A DNA stretch of 64,000 nt, from contig NZ_CP110644.1 in NCBI RefSeq assembly GCF_026153515.1, positions 4,307,501-4,371,500 on the forward strand, given 5' to 3'. Position 1 is the stretch's first letter. Each line of letters starts with the position of its first letter. The position numbers and the translations under genes were made by a program. The DNA is from Pseudomonas sp. KU26590. GTDB lineage: Bacteria; Pseudomonadota; Gammaproteobacteria; Pseudomonadales; Pseudomonadaceae. The notes beneath the pieces are model-generated. The model made no database searches. It was not told the origin of the DNA and was given only the letters and a program-made list of their open reading frames with translations. Shown piece after piece: positions 43,542 to 54,217 of this stretch.

Positions 43542-43807
43542 TCAGCCTTGTCTTGTGCACCGGTACCGCTAAACGTAGTACCGGCACGTGTCGCCTTGCG
43601 GCGAGAAACGGGTGAAACGTGAGCGGAGCCGTTATTCACGGCGATCATCAACGCCTGCGTGCAACGACCCAGAAGACTGAACAGATCACCGGCGCCGACC
43701 TGACGGTTGGCGGTCTTCAACACTCGGCCCAGAACGGCATCATCGTCCCGGCTGCTCGACGAAGCGTTGAGCATGTCGCGCAGTGATTCTTCAAACGGGT
43801 CGTGCAT
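43538..43807 (-). CDS. crfX: CrfX, small conserved protein of the cmaX–oprF operon
   Basis: 89 residues, soluble, no known fold; the sequence starts MHDPFEESLRDMLNASSSSR and is found only in the cmaX-crfX-cmpX-sigX-oprF context. GAGGTG lies just upstream of the ATG at 43807, which is why I prefer it to the longer frame. It overlaps the CmpX start by four bases. Its biochemical function is not known; expression depends on the envelope-stress response. Confidence 0.9.
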   Translation of the reverse strand: MHDPFEESLRDMLNASSSSRDDDAVLGRVLKTANRQVGAGDLFSLLGRCTQALMIAVNNGSAHVSPVSRRKATRAGTTFSGTGAQDKAD

Positions 43808-43893
43808 AGGCACCTCACGCAATATCACTGAAAGACGCAGCCACTTCTGCCGGAGTCACACGACACACGTGAACGCCTTCCGATTTTTCATCC

Positions 43894-44889
43894 TCATACC
43901 CAGCGCAATCGCTTGAACAGCCACATCTGGCCGACGGCCACAACGAGCATCAGGCCGCAGGCGTACACAAATCCGTAGGGATTTTCCGACCCTGGGATGC
44001 CCCCCACATTGATGCCCAACAAACCGGTCAGGAAGCTCATCGGCAGGAAGATGCCAGTGATGACCCCAAACCGATAGATGGTCCTGTTCATGCGTTCGTT
44101 GCGACGCCTGTCTTCGGCCTCAAGCACCAGCCCCACGCGCTCTCGGATCAATTCCAGCTCTTCGAGATAGCGCGTCAGGCTGTTGTTCAATTCGTTCCAG
44201 TAATCGGCATCGTCTTCCACGAACCACGGCATCTTGCTGCGCGTCAGCTGAGCGTAGATGTCGCGCTGAGGCGCCAGGAAACGACGCAGTCCCGCCGCTC
44301 GCCGGCGGATGTGAACCATGTTGCCGTGCTCGGGCAGATACCGCTCGTCGGCATCCATGCGCTCCTCCATGTCATCGGCCAGTTCTGTCAGCTCGCTGAC
44401 CACCGCTTGAACCTTTTCGGTCAGAAACTGAGCCAGATACAACAGCAATTCCGACGCTGTTTTCGGGCCCTTACCTTCATTCAATGACGCGATCAGCTCG
44501 TCGGTTGCCCGCAGCGAGCGCAGGCGCAACGAGATGACGCGCTGGGCGGCGGCGAAAATACGCACCGATACCATGTCTTCCGGTTCTGCGCCCGGGTTCA
44601 GGTTGACCCCGCGCAGGAACAGCAGCAATTCATTGTCCGGCAAGGCCAACAGGCGTGGCCGGGTGTTCTCTTCCAGCATCAGGTCACAGACAAACTCGCT
44701 CAGACCGCTGGTCTTGCGCAACCACGTCTGGGTCTGCGGGTGGCTGCGGTCCCAATGGAGCCACACACTTTCGTGGGGCTCCAGCTGCAGACCATCCAGT
44801 GCAGTTCGGGGGATAAAACGTGCCCCGCCCTTTCCGTCCAACACGAGGGCATGAACCAGCCCCCACTGCGCGTTTGTTTCGTCGAACAT
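43894..44889 (-). CDS. cmaX: CmaX, CorA/ZntB-type divalent metal transporter
   Basis: 331 residues: large N-terminal cytoplasmic domain with long helices, then two membrane helices at the C-terminus (YRFGVITGIFLPMSFLTGLL and YGFVYACGLMLVVAVGQMWL). The pore loop reads GINVGGIPG, the ZntB type, rather than the YGMNFEHMPE of CorA, so zinc or another divalent ion may be the substrate. First gene of the leftward cmaX–crfX–cmpX–sigX–oprF block. Confidence 0.92.
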   Translation of the reverse strand: MFDETNAQWGLVHALVLDGKGGARFIPRTALDGLQLEPHESVWLHWDRSHPQTQTWLRKTSGLSEFVCDLMLEENTRPRLLALPDNELLLFLRGVNLNPGAEPEDMVSVRIFAAAQRVISLRLRSLRATDELIASLNEGKGPKTASELLLYLAQFLTEKVQAVVSELTELADDMEERMDADERYLPEHGNMVHIRRRAAGLRRFLAPQRDIYAQLTRSKMPWFVEDDADYWNELNNSLTRYLEELELIRERVGLVLEAEDRRRNERMNRTIYRFGVITGIFLPMSFLTGLLGINVGGIPGSENPYGFVYACGLMLVVAVGQMWLFKRLRWV

Positions 44890-44940
44890 TCGTGTCCTTG
44901 CTGAGTGAATCGCTAACAGCGTTAAGCGTAATAGAGCCGG

Positions 44941-45429
44941 TCAGTCCGGCATCTTCAGCGCGCTGGGCGAGACGATGATGCCGTTGTTGTCGGCATAGAT
45001 GAATGCGCCCGGCTTGAACGTCACACCGCCGAAGGTCACCACCTTGTTCAGATCACCCAGGCCGCGCTTTTCGGTCTTGAGCGGATGACTGGCCAAGGCC
45101 TGCACACCCAGATCGGTCTGTGCCAGGACATCGACGTCGCGCACGCAACCGAAAATCACCATGCCCTCCCAACCGTTTTTCGCCGCCTTTTCAGCGATCA
45201 TGTCGCCGAGCAGGGCGCAACGCAGTGAGCCTCCGCCGTCCACGACCAGCACTTTGCCGTGGCCAGGCTGATCGGCCTGCTCGCGGACCAAGGAATTGTC
45301 TTCGAAGCACTTGAGCGTGACGATCTCACCGCCAAATGAATCACGGCCACCAAAGTTGCTGAACATCGGTTCTACCACTTGAACCAGCTCAGGGTAGGCG
45401 TCGCACAAGTCCGGGGTGATGTAATGCAT
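44941..45429 (-). CDS. rraA: RraA family protein (ribonuclease E inhibitor / HMG aldolase fold)
   Basis: 162 residues, trimeric cytoplasmic protein. It matches RraA along its length: [44 protein letters not shown] and [11 protein letters not shown]. In E. coli RraA binds RNase E and lowers mRNA decay; relatives are aldolases that keep an Arg and Asp in the GxxRD motif, also present here (VRDVD), so both activities are possible. AGGAGT lies upstream of the ATG. Leftward, single gene. Confidence 0.92.
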   Translation of the reverse strand: MHYITPDLCDAYPELVQVVEPMFSNFGGRDSFGGEIVTLKCFEDNSLVREQADQPGHGKVLVVDGGGSLRCALLGDMIAEKAAKNGWEGMVIFGCVRDVDVLAQTDLGVQALASHPLKTEKRGLGDLNKVVTFGGVTFKPGAFIYADNNGIIVSPSALKMPD

Positions 45430-45464
45430 GGGTAACTCCTGTCAGGAAAGCTCTGTGATGAGGG

Positions 45465-45505
45465 TAGACAGCCACTAGGATAGACGGCTACGAGAATAGA
45501 CGGCC
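45465..45505. repeat. Three short direct repeats in the rraA upstream region
   Basis: TAGACAGCC, TAGACGGCT and TAGACGGCC occur at 45465, 45481 and 45497, exactly 16 bp apart, 36 bp upstream of the rraA start. Function unknown; it could be a slipped-strand duplication or a regulator site. Confidence 0.5.
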
Positions 45506-45671
45506 TGGTTGAACGACCGACGCTCCACGCGCATTGCATCCTTATATAGCACCTCACAGGGAACAGAAAAATCTGACCAACAAGTCGCCACCTGCATTTC
45601 AGCCCCGGCGATGACAATGACCGCAGCTTATCGCCAAGTCGGCGCCCAAGGAATGGTTGCGCCCGTCACAA

Positions 45672-46664
45672 TCAAAGAGTTGCCATCATGTTCAGCGTTG
45701 ATTCAGCCTCTTCTACAGCCACATGACGGTTCAGCCAGTCCGCCACGCGCGGCCACACCTGGGTTTGCGCGGCTTTGCTGACCAGCATCGGCACGTGGCC
45801 GAAGTCTTCGCTGAAGCCGTGTTCGCGGCCGAGGACGAGAAACGTCTTGTCCTCGCTGCCAAACCGCTCGAAGAGCTCGCGGCAGGCCCATTCGGGGTCC
45901 TGATGATCGCCAGCGCCAGCAGCGCACAGCACGGGGACCGTGACCTGTGGCAGCCCGCCCCACCAGTCATCCTTCTTGTGCCCGAAGCCACCGAACAGGC
46001 CATGCCAGCGCATGCTTTCCAGCAGGACGCCCATGGGCTCGTCTTCCGGGCCGCGCTTGAAACGCGGGCCCGACACGTGCTCGAAGCGTTTGAGCAGCAG
46101 CCGTGCAGCCCATTGCAGGGGCGGCACTTTGAGCGGCCAGTGGCTGCGGGTGACCTGACTGCCGAACAGGGCTACCGAGGCCGCGTCGGCTGCCGTCAGA
46201 TAATGCCCGCCCAATGCCGCGGCCAGGGTCGTGCCACCCAAGGAGTGGCCGATCCAGTGCGGCGCTTCGCCGGTCTGCTCGCGCACAAACGCCGCGATGG
46301 CCGGCAGATCAAAGCGCGCGTAATCGGCGACGCAGTTGGTTCCAAACGCGCTATTGCGCGCCGAGAGACCGTGCCCGCGCATTTCCGGTATCCACACATC
46401 AAACCCGGCACGGGCCAGATAGGCACCCAGGCCGATGCCTTTGGGGGAGTACCAGAAGCGTCGATTGGAAAAACTGCCGTGCAGCAAGACCACAGGCACG
46501 CCTCGGGCATCCGGGGCCGACACACGACCCAGCCGGGTGACGGCGATTTCGACAGTGAAATCCGGGCTGTTGCCGGGCTTCAAACGGTACACGTCTTCGG
46601 TCAGGTCGCCACGACGCTCGGCACTGATCAAGGCCACGGGAAAGAGATGACTGCTGCTTTGCAT
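45672..46664 (-). CDS. Alpha/beta hydrolase
   Basis: 330 residues. Nucleophile elbow GHSLGG, oxyanion-hole motif LLHGSFSNRRFW, acid region CAAGAGDHQDPEW and the catalytic His in GREHGFSEDFGHVPML give a full triad. No signal peptide. The arrangement resembles esterase/PHA-synthase-like or acyltransferase hydrolases; no substrate can be named. The start is taken at ATG 46664 (MQSSSHLFPV); the ribosome site is weak and a GTG at 46754 is possible. The terminator of ppsA lies just upstream (46755–46785), so it has its own promoter. Confidence 0.78.
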   Translation of the reverse strand: MQSSSHLFPVALISAERRGDLTEDVYRLKPGNSPDFTVEIAVTRLGRVSAPDARGVPVVLLHGSFSNRRFWYSPKGIGLGAYLARAGFDVWIPEMRGHGLSARNSAFGTNCVADYARFDLPAIAAFVREQTGEAPHWIGHSLGGTTLAAALGGHYLTAADAASVALFGSQVTRSHWPLKVPPLQWAARLLLKRFEHVSGPRFKRGPEDEPMGVLLESMRWHGLFGGFGHKKDDWWGGLPQVTVPVLCAAGAGDHQDPEWACRELFERFGSEDKTFLVLGREHGFSEDFGHVPMLVSKAAQTQVWPRVADWLNRHVAVEEAESTLNMMATL

Positions 46665-46754
46665 GGTGCTTTTGCTGGACGCTCTTGGTGGATGGGGTAC
46701 GGCGGTTGTGCGGGACAGCAGGTTGACGCTGCCAGCGCGCTGAAAATCACCCAC

Positions 46755-46785
46755 AAAAAAGGGCGGATTCGTTAAAAACCGCCCT
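46755..46785 (-). terminator. Terminator of ppsA
   Basis: On the minus strand AGGGCGG–12 bases–CCGCCCT then T6; an additional hairpin CCGGCCC/GGGCCGG lies at 46795–46816 closer to the ppsA stop. Confidence 0.85.
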
Positions 46786-46834
46786 CTCGGGAAACCGGCC
46801 CATGGAAACGGGCCGGCATCTTACTCGATCTGCA

Positions 46835-49210
46835 TCAGGTTGGAGCGTCCTCTTCGGACAGGAAGAACCAGGTTTCCAATACCGAATCAGGATTCAGGGA
46901 AACGCTTTCGATGCCCTGCTCCATCAACCAGCGCGCCAGATCCGGGTGATCGGACGGGCCCTGGCCGCAGATGCCGATGTACTTGCCCGCCTTGTTACAG
47001 GCCTGAATGGCGTAGGACAGCAGCTTCTTGACCGCAGGGTTACGCTCGTCGAACAGGTGGGCGATGATCCCGGAGTCACGGTCCAGGCCCAGGGTCAGCT
47101 GGGTCAGGTCGTTGGAACCGATGGAGAAACCGTCGAAAAATTCGAGGAACTCATCGGCCATCAGGGCGTTGGACGGTAGCTCGCACATCATGATCACGCG
47201 CAAACCGTTCTCGCCACGGGCCAGACCGTTTTCGGCGAGCAAGTCGATGACCTGACTCGCTTCGCCCAGGGTGCGGACGAACGGCACCATGATTTCGACG
47301 TTGGTCAGGCCCATCTCGTTGCGCACGCGCTTGAGGGCGCGGCATTCCAGTTCGAAGCAGTCGCGGAAGTTTTCGCTGATGTAACGCGACGCGCCACGGA
47401 AGCCCAGCATCGGGTTTTCTTCTTCCGGCTCGTAGAGCTTGCCGCCGATGAGGTTGGCGTATTCGTTGGACTTGAAGTCCGACAGGCGCACGATGACTTT
47501 TTTCGGCGAGAACGCCGCCGCCAGGGTGCTGATGCCTTCGACCAGCTTCTCGACGTAGAAACCGACCGGGTCGTCGTAACCGGCGATGCGCTTGTCGACG
47601 CTTTCCTTGATGTCCTGGGGCAGGTTGGCGTAGTTCAGCAGTGCCTTGGGGTGCACGCCGATCATGCGGTTGATGATGAATTCCAGACGCGCCAGGCCGA
47701 TACCGGCGTTGGGCAGCTGGGCGAAATCAAAGGCGCGATCGGGGTTGCCGACGTTCATCATGATCTTGAACGGCAGGTCAGGCATGGCGTCGACGGAGTT
47801 CTGCTTGATGTCGAAGCCCAGCTCGCCCTCGAAGATGTAACCGGTGTCGCCCTCGGCGCAGGACACGGTGACGCCCTGACCTTCCTGCAACAGCTCGGTG
47901 GCGTTGCCGCAACCGACCACGGCCGGAATGCCCAGCTCGCGGGCGATGATCGCGGCGTGGCAGGTGCGCCCGCCGCGATTGGTGACGATGGCGCTGGCGC
48001 GCTTCATCACCGGTTCCCAGTCCGGGTCGGTCATGTCGGAGACCAGCACGTCGCCGGGCTGGACCTTGTCCATCTCGGACACGTCCTTGATGATCCGCAC
48101 CTTGCCGGCGCCAATGCGCTGGCCGATGGCGCGGCCTTCCACCAGAACGGTGCCCTTCTCTTTCAGCAGGTAACGCTCCATGACGTTGGCCGAGGTGCGG
48201 CTTTTAACGGTCTCGGGACGCGCCTGCACGATGTACAGCTTGCCGTCATCGCCGTCTTTGGCCCACTCGATGTCCATCGGGCACTGGTAGTGCTTTTCGA
48301 TGATCATCGCCTGGCGCGCCAGGTTGCTGACCTCCTCGTCGCTGAGGCAGAAACGCGCGCGGTCGGCCGGGTCGACGTCGATGGTCTTGACCGATTTGCC
48401 GGCCTTGGCTTCTTCGCCGTAGATCATCTTGATCGCCTTGCTGCCCAGGTTGCGGCGCAGGATCGCCGGGCGACCGGCTTCAAGGGTGTTTTTGTGAACG
48501 TAGAATTCGTCGGGGTTGACTGCGCCCTGTACGACGGTCTCGCCCAGGCCGTAGGCGCCGGTGATGAACACCACGTCGCGGAAACCGGATTCGGTGTCCA
48601 GGGTGAACATGACGCCGGCGGTGCCGGTTTCAGAACGCACCATGCGCTGCACGCCAGCGGACAGCGCCACCAGCTTGTGGTCGAAGCCTTGATGCACGCG
48701 GTAGGAAATGGCGCGATCGTTGAACAGCGAAGCGAAGACTTCTTTCGCCGCGCGAATCACGTTTTCGACGCCACGGATATTCAGGAAGGTTTCCTGCTGA
48801 CCGGCGAAGGAGGCATCCGGCAAATCTTCTGCGGTGGCGGAAGAGCGTACGGCCACGGCCATGTCCGGGTTGCCCGCCGACAGCTCGGCGAAGGCGGTTC
48901 GGATTTCGGCGTTGAGCTTCTCCGGGAATTCAGCCTCCATGATCCACTGACGGATCTTCGCGCCGGTTTTCGTCAGCGCGTTGATGTCGTCGACATCCAG
49001 CGCGTCGAGGGCCTGATGGATCTGATCGTTAAGGCCACTCTGCTCGAGGAAATCACGGTAGGCCTGAGCGGTAGTGGCAAAGCCACCGGGAACGGACACG
49101 CCTGCGCCCGCCAGGTTGCTGATCATCTCGCCGAGGGATGCGTTCTTGCCCCCCACGTGCTCAACATCATGTTTGCCGAGCTTATCGAGGGAAACTACGT
49201 ACTCTACCAA
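46835..49210 (-). CDS. ppsA: Phosphoenolpyruvate synthase
   Basis: 791 residues. It makes PEP from pyruvate and ATP for gluconeogenesis. N-terminal ATP-binding domain ([35 protein letters not shown]), central swivelling domain with the phosphohistidine in [14 protein letters not shown] near 418, and the C-terminal pyruvate domain ending [17 protein letters not shown]. The start codon is TTG (49210) with GGAGA seven bases upstream. The regulator PpsR is divergent, 150 bp away, the usual Pseudomonas arrangement. Confidence 0.96.
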   Translation of the reverse strand: MVEYVVSLDKLGKHDVEHVGGKNASLGEMISNLAGAGVSVPGGFATTAQAYRDFLEQSGLNDQIHQALDALDVDDINALTKTGAKIRQWIMEAEFPEKLNAEIRTAFAELSAGNPDMAVAVRSSATAEDLPDASFAGQQETFLNIRGVENVIRAAKEVFASLFNDRAISYRVHQGFDHKLVALSAGVQRMVRSETGTAGVMFTLDTESGFRDVVFITGAYGLGETVVQGAVNPDEFYVHKNTLEAGRPAILRRNLGSKAIKMIYGEEAKAGKSVKTIDVDPADRARFCLSDEEVSNLARQAMIIEKHYQCPMDIEWAKDGDDGKLYIVQARPETVKSRTSANVMERYLLKEKGTVLVEGRAIGQRIGAGKVRIIKDVSEMDKVQPGDVLVSDMTDPDWEPVMKRASAIVTNRGGRTCHAAIIARELGIPAVVGCGNATELLQEGQGVTVSCAEGDTGYIFEGELGFDIKQNSVDAMPDLPFKIMMNVGNPDRAFDFAQLPNAGIGLARLEFIINRMIGVHPKALLNYANLPQDIKESVDKRIAGYDDPVGFYVEKLVEGISTLAAAFSPKKVIVRLSDFKSNEYANLIGGKLYEPEEENPMLGFRGASRYISENFRDCFELECRALKRVRNEMGLTNVEIMVPFVRTLGEASQVIDLLAENGLARGENGLRVIMMCELPSNALMADEFLEFFDGFSIGSNDLTQLTLGLDRDSGIIAHLFDERNPAVKKLLSYAIQACNKAGKYIGICGQGPSDHPDLARWLMEQGIESVSLNPDSVLETWFFLSEEDAPT

Positions 49211-49360
49211 GGTGATCTCTCCACTAACCGGTTATTGTTGGGAAACGCTTTGGTGCGGGAATCGCGGCGATTGAAAACGGGTAGACTGCGGCCAGCCATG
49301 GCCAGAAAGCCGGCCTATCATATCCACAAATGGTCATTAGCTTAAGGCCCCGGTGCGCAA

Positions 49361-50179
49361 ATGAAACGATCCGCTTTTTTCATCTCCGATGGCACCGGCA
49401 TCACCGCCGAAACACTGGGCCAGAGCCTGTTAGCGCAATTTGAGAACATTACCTTCAACAAGTTCACGAGGCCCTACATCGACAGCGTCGAGAAGGCGCG
49501 GGCCATGGTGCAGCAAATCAACAAGGCCGCCGAGAAGGACGAGGCCCGTCCGATCATCTTTGACACCATCGTCAATCAGGACATCCGCGAGATCCTCGCG
49601 ACCTCCGACGGCTTCATGATCGACATCTTCTCGACCTTTCTCGCCCCGCTGGAGCTGGAGCTTAGTTCACACTCGTCCTACTCGGTGGGGAAATCCCACT
49701 CCATCGGGCACAACTCCAACTACATGGAGCGGATCGAGGCGGTGAACTTCGCGCTGGACAACGATGACGGCGCCAGAACCCATTATTACGACAAGGCCGA
49801 CATCATCCTGGTGGGCGTGTCGCGCTGCGGCAAAACCCCGACCTGCCTGTACATGGCCATGCAATTCGGCATCCGCGCGGCCAACTACCCGCTGACCGAA
49901 GACGACATGGAGCGCCTGCAGTTGCCCGCTGCCCTGAAACTGCACCGGGACAAGCTGTTCGGCCTGACCATCGACCCCGACCGCCTCACCGCCATCCGCC
50001 ACGAGCGCAAACCCAACAGCCGCTACGCCAGCTACGCCCAGTGCGAGTTCGAAGTGCGCGAAGTCGAGGGCCTGTTCCGCCGCGAAAACATCCCGCACAT
50101 CAATTCCACGCATTTTTCGGTCGAGGAAATCTCGGCGAAGGTGCTGGTGGAGAAAGGCGTCGAGCGGCGGTTTAAATAA
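49361..50179 (+). CDS. ppsR: PEP synthase regulatory protein (bifunctional kinase/pyrophosphorylase)
   Basis: 272 residues of the DUF299 family. It inactivates PpsA by ADP-dependent phosphorylation of a Thr next to the catalytic His and restores it by phosphate-dependent dephosphorylation. The P-loop [10 protein letters not shown] is near residue 150, and the N-terminus [20 protein letters not shown] is typical. Divergent to ppsA. A REPIN lies after the stop. Confidence 0.95.
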   Translation: MKRSAFFISDGTGITAETLGQSLLAQFENITFNKFTRPYIDSVEKARAMVQQINKAAEKDEARPIIFDTIVNQDIREILATSDGFMIDIFSTFLAPLELELSSHSSYSVGKSHSIGHNSNYMERIEAVNFALDNDDGARTHYYDKADIILVGVSRCGKTPTCLYMAMQFGIRAANYPLTEDDMERLQLPAALKLHRDKLFGLTIDPDRLTAIRHERKPNSRYASYAQCEFEVREVEGLFRRENIPHINSTHFSVEEISAKVLVEKGVERRFK

Positions 50180-50195
50180 GCGCGCAGCTCCAACA

Positions 50196-50301
50196 CTGTA
50201 GGAGCCGGCTTGCTGGCGAACCGATTCATCACACACCATTTTCGGTGCCTGACACACCGCATTCGTCCGAGCGCGGCCCGCAGCAAGCCGGCTCCTACAG
50301 G
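50196..50301. repeat. REPIN, type B
   Basis: CTGTAGGAGCCGGCTTGCTG facing CAGCAAGCCGGCTCCTACAG, about 65 bp apart, in the gap between convergent ppsR and prpF. Same family as the type B copies in the 36.8–37.5 kb array. Confidence 0.88.
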
Positions 50302-50327
50302 TTACGGTGCTCAATGAAGCTGAGCTT

Positions 50328-51509
50328 TCAGCCCGGCACCCGCACCCACCCTTCCATCAATACCCGCGCGCTGCGGCTCATGATCGCTTTTTTGACCTGC
50401 CATTCACCGTCGACCAACTCCGCTTCGGCGCCGACGCGCAGGGTGCCCGAGGGGTGACCGAAGCGCACGGCACTGCGCTCGCCACCGCCCGCTGCGAGGT
50501 TGACCAGCGTTCCCGGAATCGCCGCGGCTGTGCCGATGGCCACTGCCGCGGTGCCCATCATCGCGTGATGCAGCTTGCCCATGGACATGGCGCGCACGAG
50601 TAAATCGGTGTCTTCGGTGGTGACCCGTTTGCCGCTGGAAGACAGGTATTGCGCAGGCGGCGCCACGAAGGCCACCTTGGGCGTGTGCTGACGCGTTGCG
50701 GCCTCCTCGACCGTGCCGATCAGCCCCATGCGCACGGCGCCGTAGGCCCGGATCGTTTCGAACATGTTCAAGGCTTTCGGGTCGCTGTTGATCGCGTCCT
50801 GCAATTCGCTGCCGCTATAACCGATGTCGCGGGCGTTGACGAAGATCGTCGGGATGCCGGCATTGATCATCGTCGCCTTGAACGTACCGACGCCCGGCAC
50901 TTCAAGCTCGTCCACCAGATTGCCGGTGGGAAACATCGAGCCGCCTGCGCCCTCCTCGTCCGCGGCCGGGTCCATGAACTCCAGTTGCACTTCCGCCGCC
51001 GGAAAGGTCACGCCGTCGAGCTCGAAATCGCCGGTTTCCTGCACCGCACCGTCGGTGATCGGCACGTGGGCGATGATGGTTTTGCCGATGTTGGCCTGCC
51101 AGATCCGCACCACCGCCACGCCGTTGCGGGGAATGCGCGCCGGGTCAACCAGACCGTTGCTGATGGCAAACGGGCCGACCGCTGCCGACAGGTTGCCGCA
51201 ATTGCCGCTCCAGTCGACGAAGGGCTTATCGATGGCCACCTGGCCAAACAGGTAATCGACGTCGTGATCGGCTTTCTCGCTTTTCGACAGAATCACCGTT
51301 TTGCTGGTGCTCGACGTCGCGCCGCCCATGCCATCAATCTGCTTGGCGTACGGGTCGGGGCTGCCGATTACCCGCAACAGCAAGGCATCTCGGGCCGCGC
51401 CCGGGGTTTGCGCGGCTTCGGGCAGGTCGTCCCGGAGGAAAAATACGCCCTTGCTGGTGCCACCACGCATATACGTCGCGGGAATCTTGATCTGTGCTGT
51501 GGAAGCCAT
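50328..51509 (-). CDS. prpF: 2-methylaconitate cis–trans isomerase PrpF
   Basis: 393-residue protein of the diaminopimelate-epimerase fold. It converts the trans-2-methylaconitate produced by AcnD to the cis form. Seen: MRGGTSKGVFFLRDDLPEAA at the N-terminus, the conserved GGATSSTSKTVI, and GNCGNLSAAVGPFA with a catalytic Cys. It follows acnD by 51 bp; the AcnD–PrpF pair replaces PrpD in Pseudomonas. Confidence 0.95.
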   Translation of the reverse strand: MASTAQIKIPATYMRGGTSKGVFFLRDDLPEAAQTPGAARDALLLRVIGSPDPYAKQIDGMGGATSSTSKTVILSKSEKADHDVDYLFGQVAIDKPFVDWSGNCGNLSAAVGPFAISNGLVDPARIPRNGVAVVRIWQANIGKTIIAHVPITDGAVQETGDFELDGVTFPAAEVQLEFMDPAADEEGAGGSMFPTGNLVDELEVPGVGTFKATMINAGIPTIFVNARDIGYSGSELQDAINSDPKALNMFETIRAYGAVRMGLIGTVEEAATRQHTPKVAFVAPPAQYLSSSGKRVTTEDTDLLVRAMSMGKLHHAMMGTAAVAIGTAAAIPGTLVNLAAGGGERSAVRFGHPSGTLRVGAEAELVDGEWQVKKAIMSRSARVLMEGWVRVPG

Positions 51510-51560
51510 GAACTGCTCCTTCTTTATATAGGGCGCGCGTCACATAGCGCGCGCGGCGGC

Positions 51561-54155
51561 TCAGGCGACGGCTGAGGATTCTAGGAAGTCCTGGGCGAAG
51601 CGTTGCAACACGCCGCCTGCCTCGTAGATCAACACCTCCTCACCCGTGTCGAGACGGCAGGTCACCGGCACCTCCACCCGCTCGCCATTCTTGCGCTGGA
51701 TGATCAGGGTCAGCGTGGCCCCCGGCGTGCGCGGGCCGATCACGTCGTAGGTTTCACTGCCACCGATGCCCAGGGTCAGGCGATTGGTGCCCGGCTTGAA
51801 CTCCAGCGGCAGCACGCCCATGCCCACCAGATTGGTACGGTGGATGCGCTCGAAACCTTCGGCGACGATGACTTCGACGCCCGCCAGTCGCACGCCCTTG
51901 GCGGCCCAGTCCCGGGACGAACCCTGACCGTAATCGGCGCCGGCAATGATGATCAGCGGCTGCTTGCGCGCCATGTAGGTTTCGATGGCCTCCCACATCC
52001 GCGTGACCTGGCCTTCCGGCTCGATCCGCGCGTAGGAACCCTGCTTGACCTTGCCGTTCTCCACCACCATTTCATTGAACAGCTTCGGGTTGGCGAACGT
52101 GGCACGCTGGGCCGTCAGGTGATCGCCGCGATGGGTGGCGTAGGAGTTGAAGTCCTCTTCCGGCAGGCCCATTTTTTCCAGGTATTCACCGGCCGCGCTG
52201 TCGAGCATGATCGCGTTGGACGGCGACAGGTGATCGGTGGTGATGTTGTCCGGCAGCACCGCCAGCGGACGCATGCCTTTGAGGGTTCTTTCGCCGGCCA
52301 GGGCGCCTTCCCAATACGGAGGGCGGCGAATGTAGGTGCTCATCGGGCGCCAGTCGTACAGCGGCGCGACTTTCGGGCCGGTGTCTTCGTGGATGGCGAA
52401 CATCGGGATGTACACCTGACGGAACTGCTCCGGCTTGACCGAGGCCTTTACCACCTGGTCGATCTCGGCGTCGCTCGGCCAGAGGTCTTTCAAGCGGATT
52501 TCTTCGCCATTGGGGCCGAGGCCCAGCACATCTTTCTCGATATCGAAGCGGATCGTTCCGGCGATGGCGTAGGCCACCACCAGCGGCGGCGAGGCCAGAA
52601 ACGCCTGTTTGGCGTAGGGGTGAATGCGCCCGTCGAAGTTGCGGTTGCCCGACAACACCGCCGTGGCGTACAGGTCGCGGTCGATGATTTCCTGCTGGAT
52701 CACGGGATCCAGCGCGCCGGACATGCCGTTGCAGGTGGTGCAGGCGAACCCGACGATGCCGAAACCCAGTTGCTCCAGCTCGCCGGTCAGACCCGCTTCA
52801 TCGAGGTACAGCGCGACGGTTTTCGAGCCCGGCGCCAGGGACGACTTGACCCACGGCTTGCGCGTCAGGCCCAGGCGATTGGCGTTGCGCGCCAGCAAAC
52901 CTGCGGCGATGACGTTGCGCGGGTTGCTGGTGTTGGTGCAACTGGTGATGGCGGCGATGATCACCGCGCCGTCCGGCATGTGGCCCGGAATTTCCTCCCA
53001 CGCCGCTGCGATGCCTTTGGCCGCCAGATCGGCGGTGGCTACACGCGCATGGGGGTTGGACGGCCCGGCCATGTTGCGCACCACGCTGGAGAGGTCGAAA
53101 CGCAACACGCGCTCATATTCAGCTGTGACCAGGCTGTCGGCCCACAGCCCGGTGTGGCGGGCGAAGGTTTCGACCAGTTGCACTTGCTGGTCTTCGCGCC
53201 CGGTGAGCCTGAGGTAGTCAATGGTCTGTTGATCGATACTGAACATGGCGGCGGTCGCGCCGTATTCGGGGGCCATGTTCGAGATGGTCGCGCGGTCGCC
53301 GAGGGTCAGCGCGCGGGCGCCCTCGCCGTAGAACTCCAGGTATGCGCCGACGACCTTTTGCTGACGCAGGTATTCGGTGAGCGCCAGCACCACGTCGGTG
53401 GCGGTAATGCCCGGTTGCGGACGGCCCGACAGCTCGACGCCGATGATGTCCGGCAGGCGCATCCACGAGGCGCGGCCGAGCATGACGTTCTCGGCTTCCA
53501 GGCCACCGACGCCGATGGCAACGACGCCCAGCGCATCAACGTGAGGCGTATGGCTGTCAGTGCCGACCAGCGTGTCAGGGAAGGCGACGCCGTTCAGCGT
53601 CTGGATCACCGGTGACATTCGCTCCAGATTGATCTGATGCATGATGCCGTTGCCCGGCGGGATCACTTCGACGTTCTTGAACGCCTGCTTGGTCCAGTTG
53701 ATGAAGTGGAAACGGTCTTCGTTGCGACGGTCTTCAATCGCCCGGTTCTTGCTGAAGGCATCCGGGTCGTAGCCCCCGCATTCGACAGCCAGCGAGTGGT
53801 CGACTATCAACTGCACCGGCACCACCGGATTGACCTGCGCGGGGTCGCCGCCCATGTCGGCGATGGCGTCGCGCAAGCCGGCGAGGTCCACCAGCGCGGT
53901 CTGGCCGAGGATGTCGTGGCAGACAACCCGCGCCGGGAACCACGGGAAATCGAGGTCCCGCTTGCGTTCGATCAATTGCGTCAACGAGGCCGTCAGCGTC
54001 GTCGGATGACAACGGCGTACCAAATTTTCAGCGAGCACGCGGGAGGTGTACGGCAGCGTGGCGTAGGCGCCGGGCTTGATCGCATCGACCGCCGCGCGGG
54101 CGTCGAAGTAATCCAGCACGGTGCCGGGCAGGGCTTTGCGGTATTCAGTGTTCAT
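51561..54155 (-). CDS. acnD: Fe/S-dependent 2-methylcitrate dehydratase AcnD
   Basis: 864-residue aconitase family enzyme. The 4Fe–4S cluster Cys residues are in ITSCTNTSNP and GFACTTCNGMSG; the swivel domain has AGADYGQGSSRDWAAKGV. It dehydrates 2-methylcitrate in propionate catabolism. The length fits AcnD rather than AcnA (about 910). It lies between prpC (62 bp upstream) and prpF. Confidence 0.95.
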   Translation of the reverse strand: MNTEYRKALPGTVLDYFDARAAVDAIKPGAYATLPYTSRVLAENLVRRCHPTTLTASLTQLIERKRDLDFPWFPARVVCHDILGQTALVDLAGLRDAIADMGGDPAQVNPVVPVQLIVDHSLAVECGGYDPDAFSKNRAIEDRRNEDRFHFINWTKQAFKNVEVIPPGNGIMHQINLERMSPVIQTLNGVAFPDTLVGTDSHTPHVDALGVVAIGVGGLEAENVMLGRASWMRLPDIIGVELSGRPQPGITATDVVLALTEYLRQQKVVGAYLEFYGEGARALTLGDRATISNMAPEYGATAAMFSIDQQTIDYLRLTGREDQQVQLVETFARHTGLWADSLVTAEYERVLRFDLSSVVRNMAGPSNPHARVATADLAAKGIAAAWEEIPGHMPDGAVIIAAITSCTNTSNPRNVIAAGLLARNANRLGLTRKPWVKSSLAPGSKTVALYLDEAGLTGELEQLGFGIVGFACTTCNGMSGALDPVIQQEIIDRDLYATAVLSGNRNFDGRIHPYAKQAFLASPPLVVAYAIAGTIRFDIEKDVLGLGPNGEEIRLKDLWPSDAEIDQVVKASVKPEQFRQVYIPMFAIHEDTGPKVAPLYDWRPMSTYIRRPPYWEGALAGERTLKGMRPLAVLPDNITTDHLSPSNAIMLDSAAGEYLEKMGLPEEDFNSYATHRGDHLTAQRATFANPKLFNEMVVENGKVKQGSYARIEPEGQVTRMWEAIETYMARKQPLIIIAGADYGQGSSRDWAAKGVRLAGVEVIVAEGFERIHRTNLVGMGVLPLEFKPGTNRLTLGIGGSETYDVIGPRTPGATLTLIIQRKNGERVEVPVTCRLDTGEEVLIYEAGGVLQRFAQDFLESSAVA

Positions 54156-54217
54156 CGTCAGGACTCGATCACGGAAAAGTTACGGGCGGAGAGCCCCGTG
54201 GAACTCTCCTTTCCCCA

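Noticed and set aside
47651..49345. 564-codon plus-strand open frame
   Set aside because: Antisense to ppsA and overlapping its start.
51603..53615. 670-codon plus-strand open frame
   Set aside because: Antisense to acnD; no family features.
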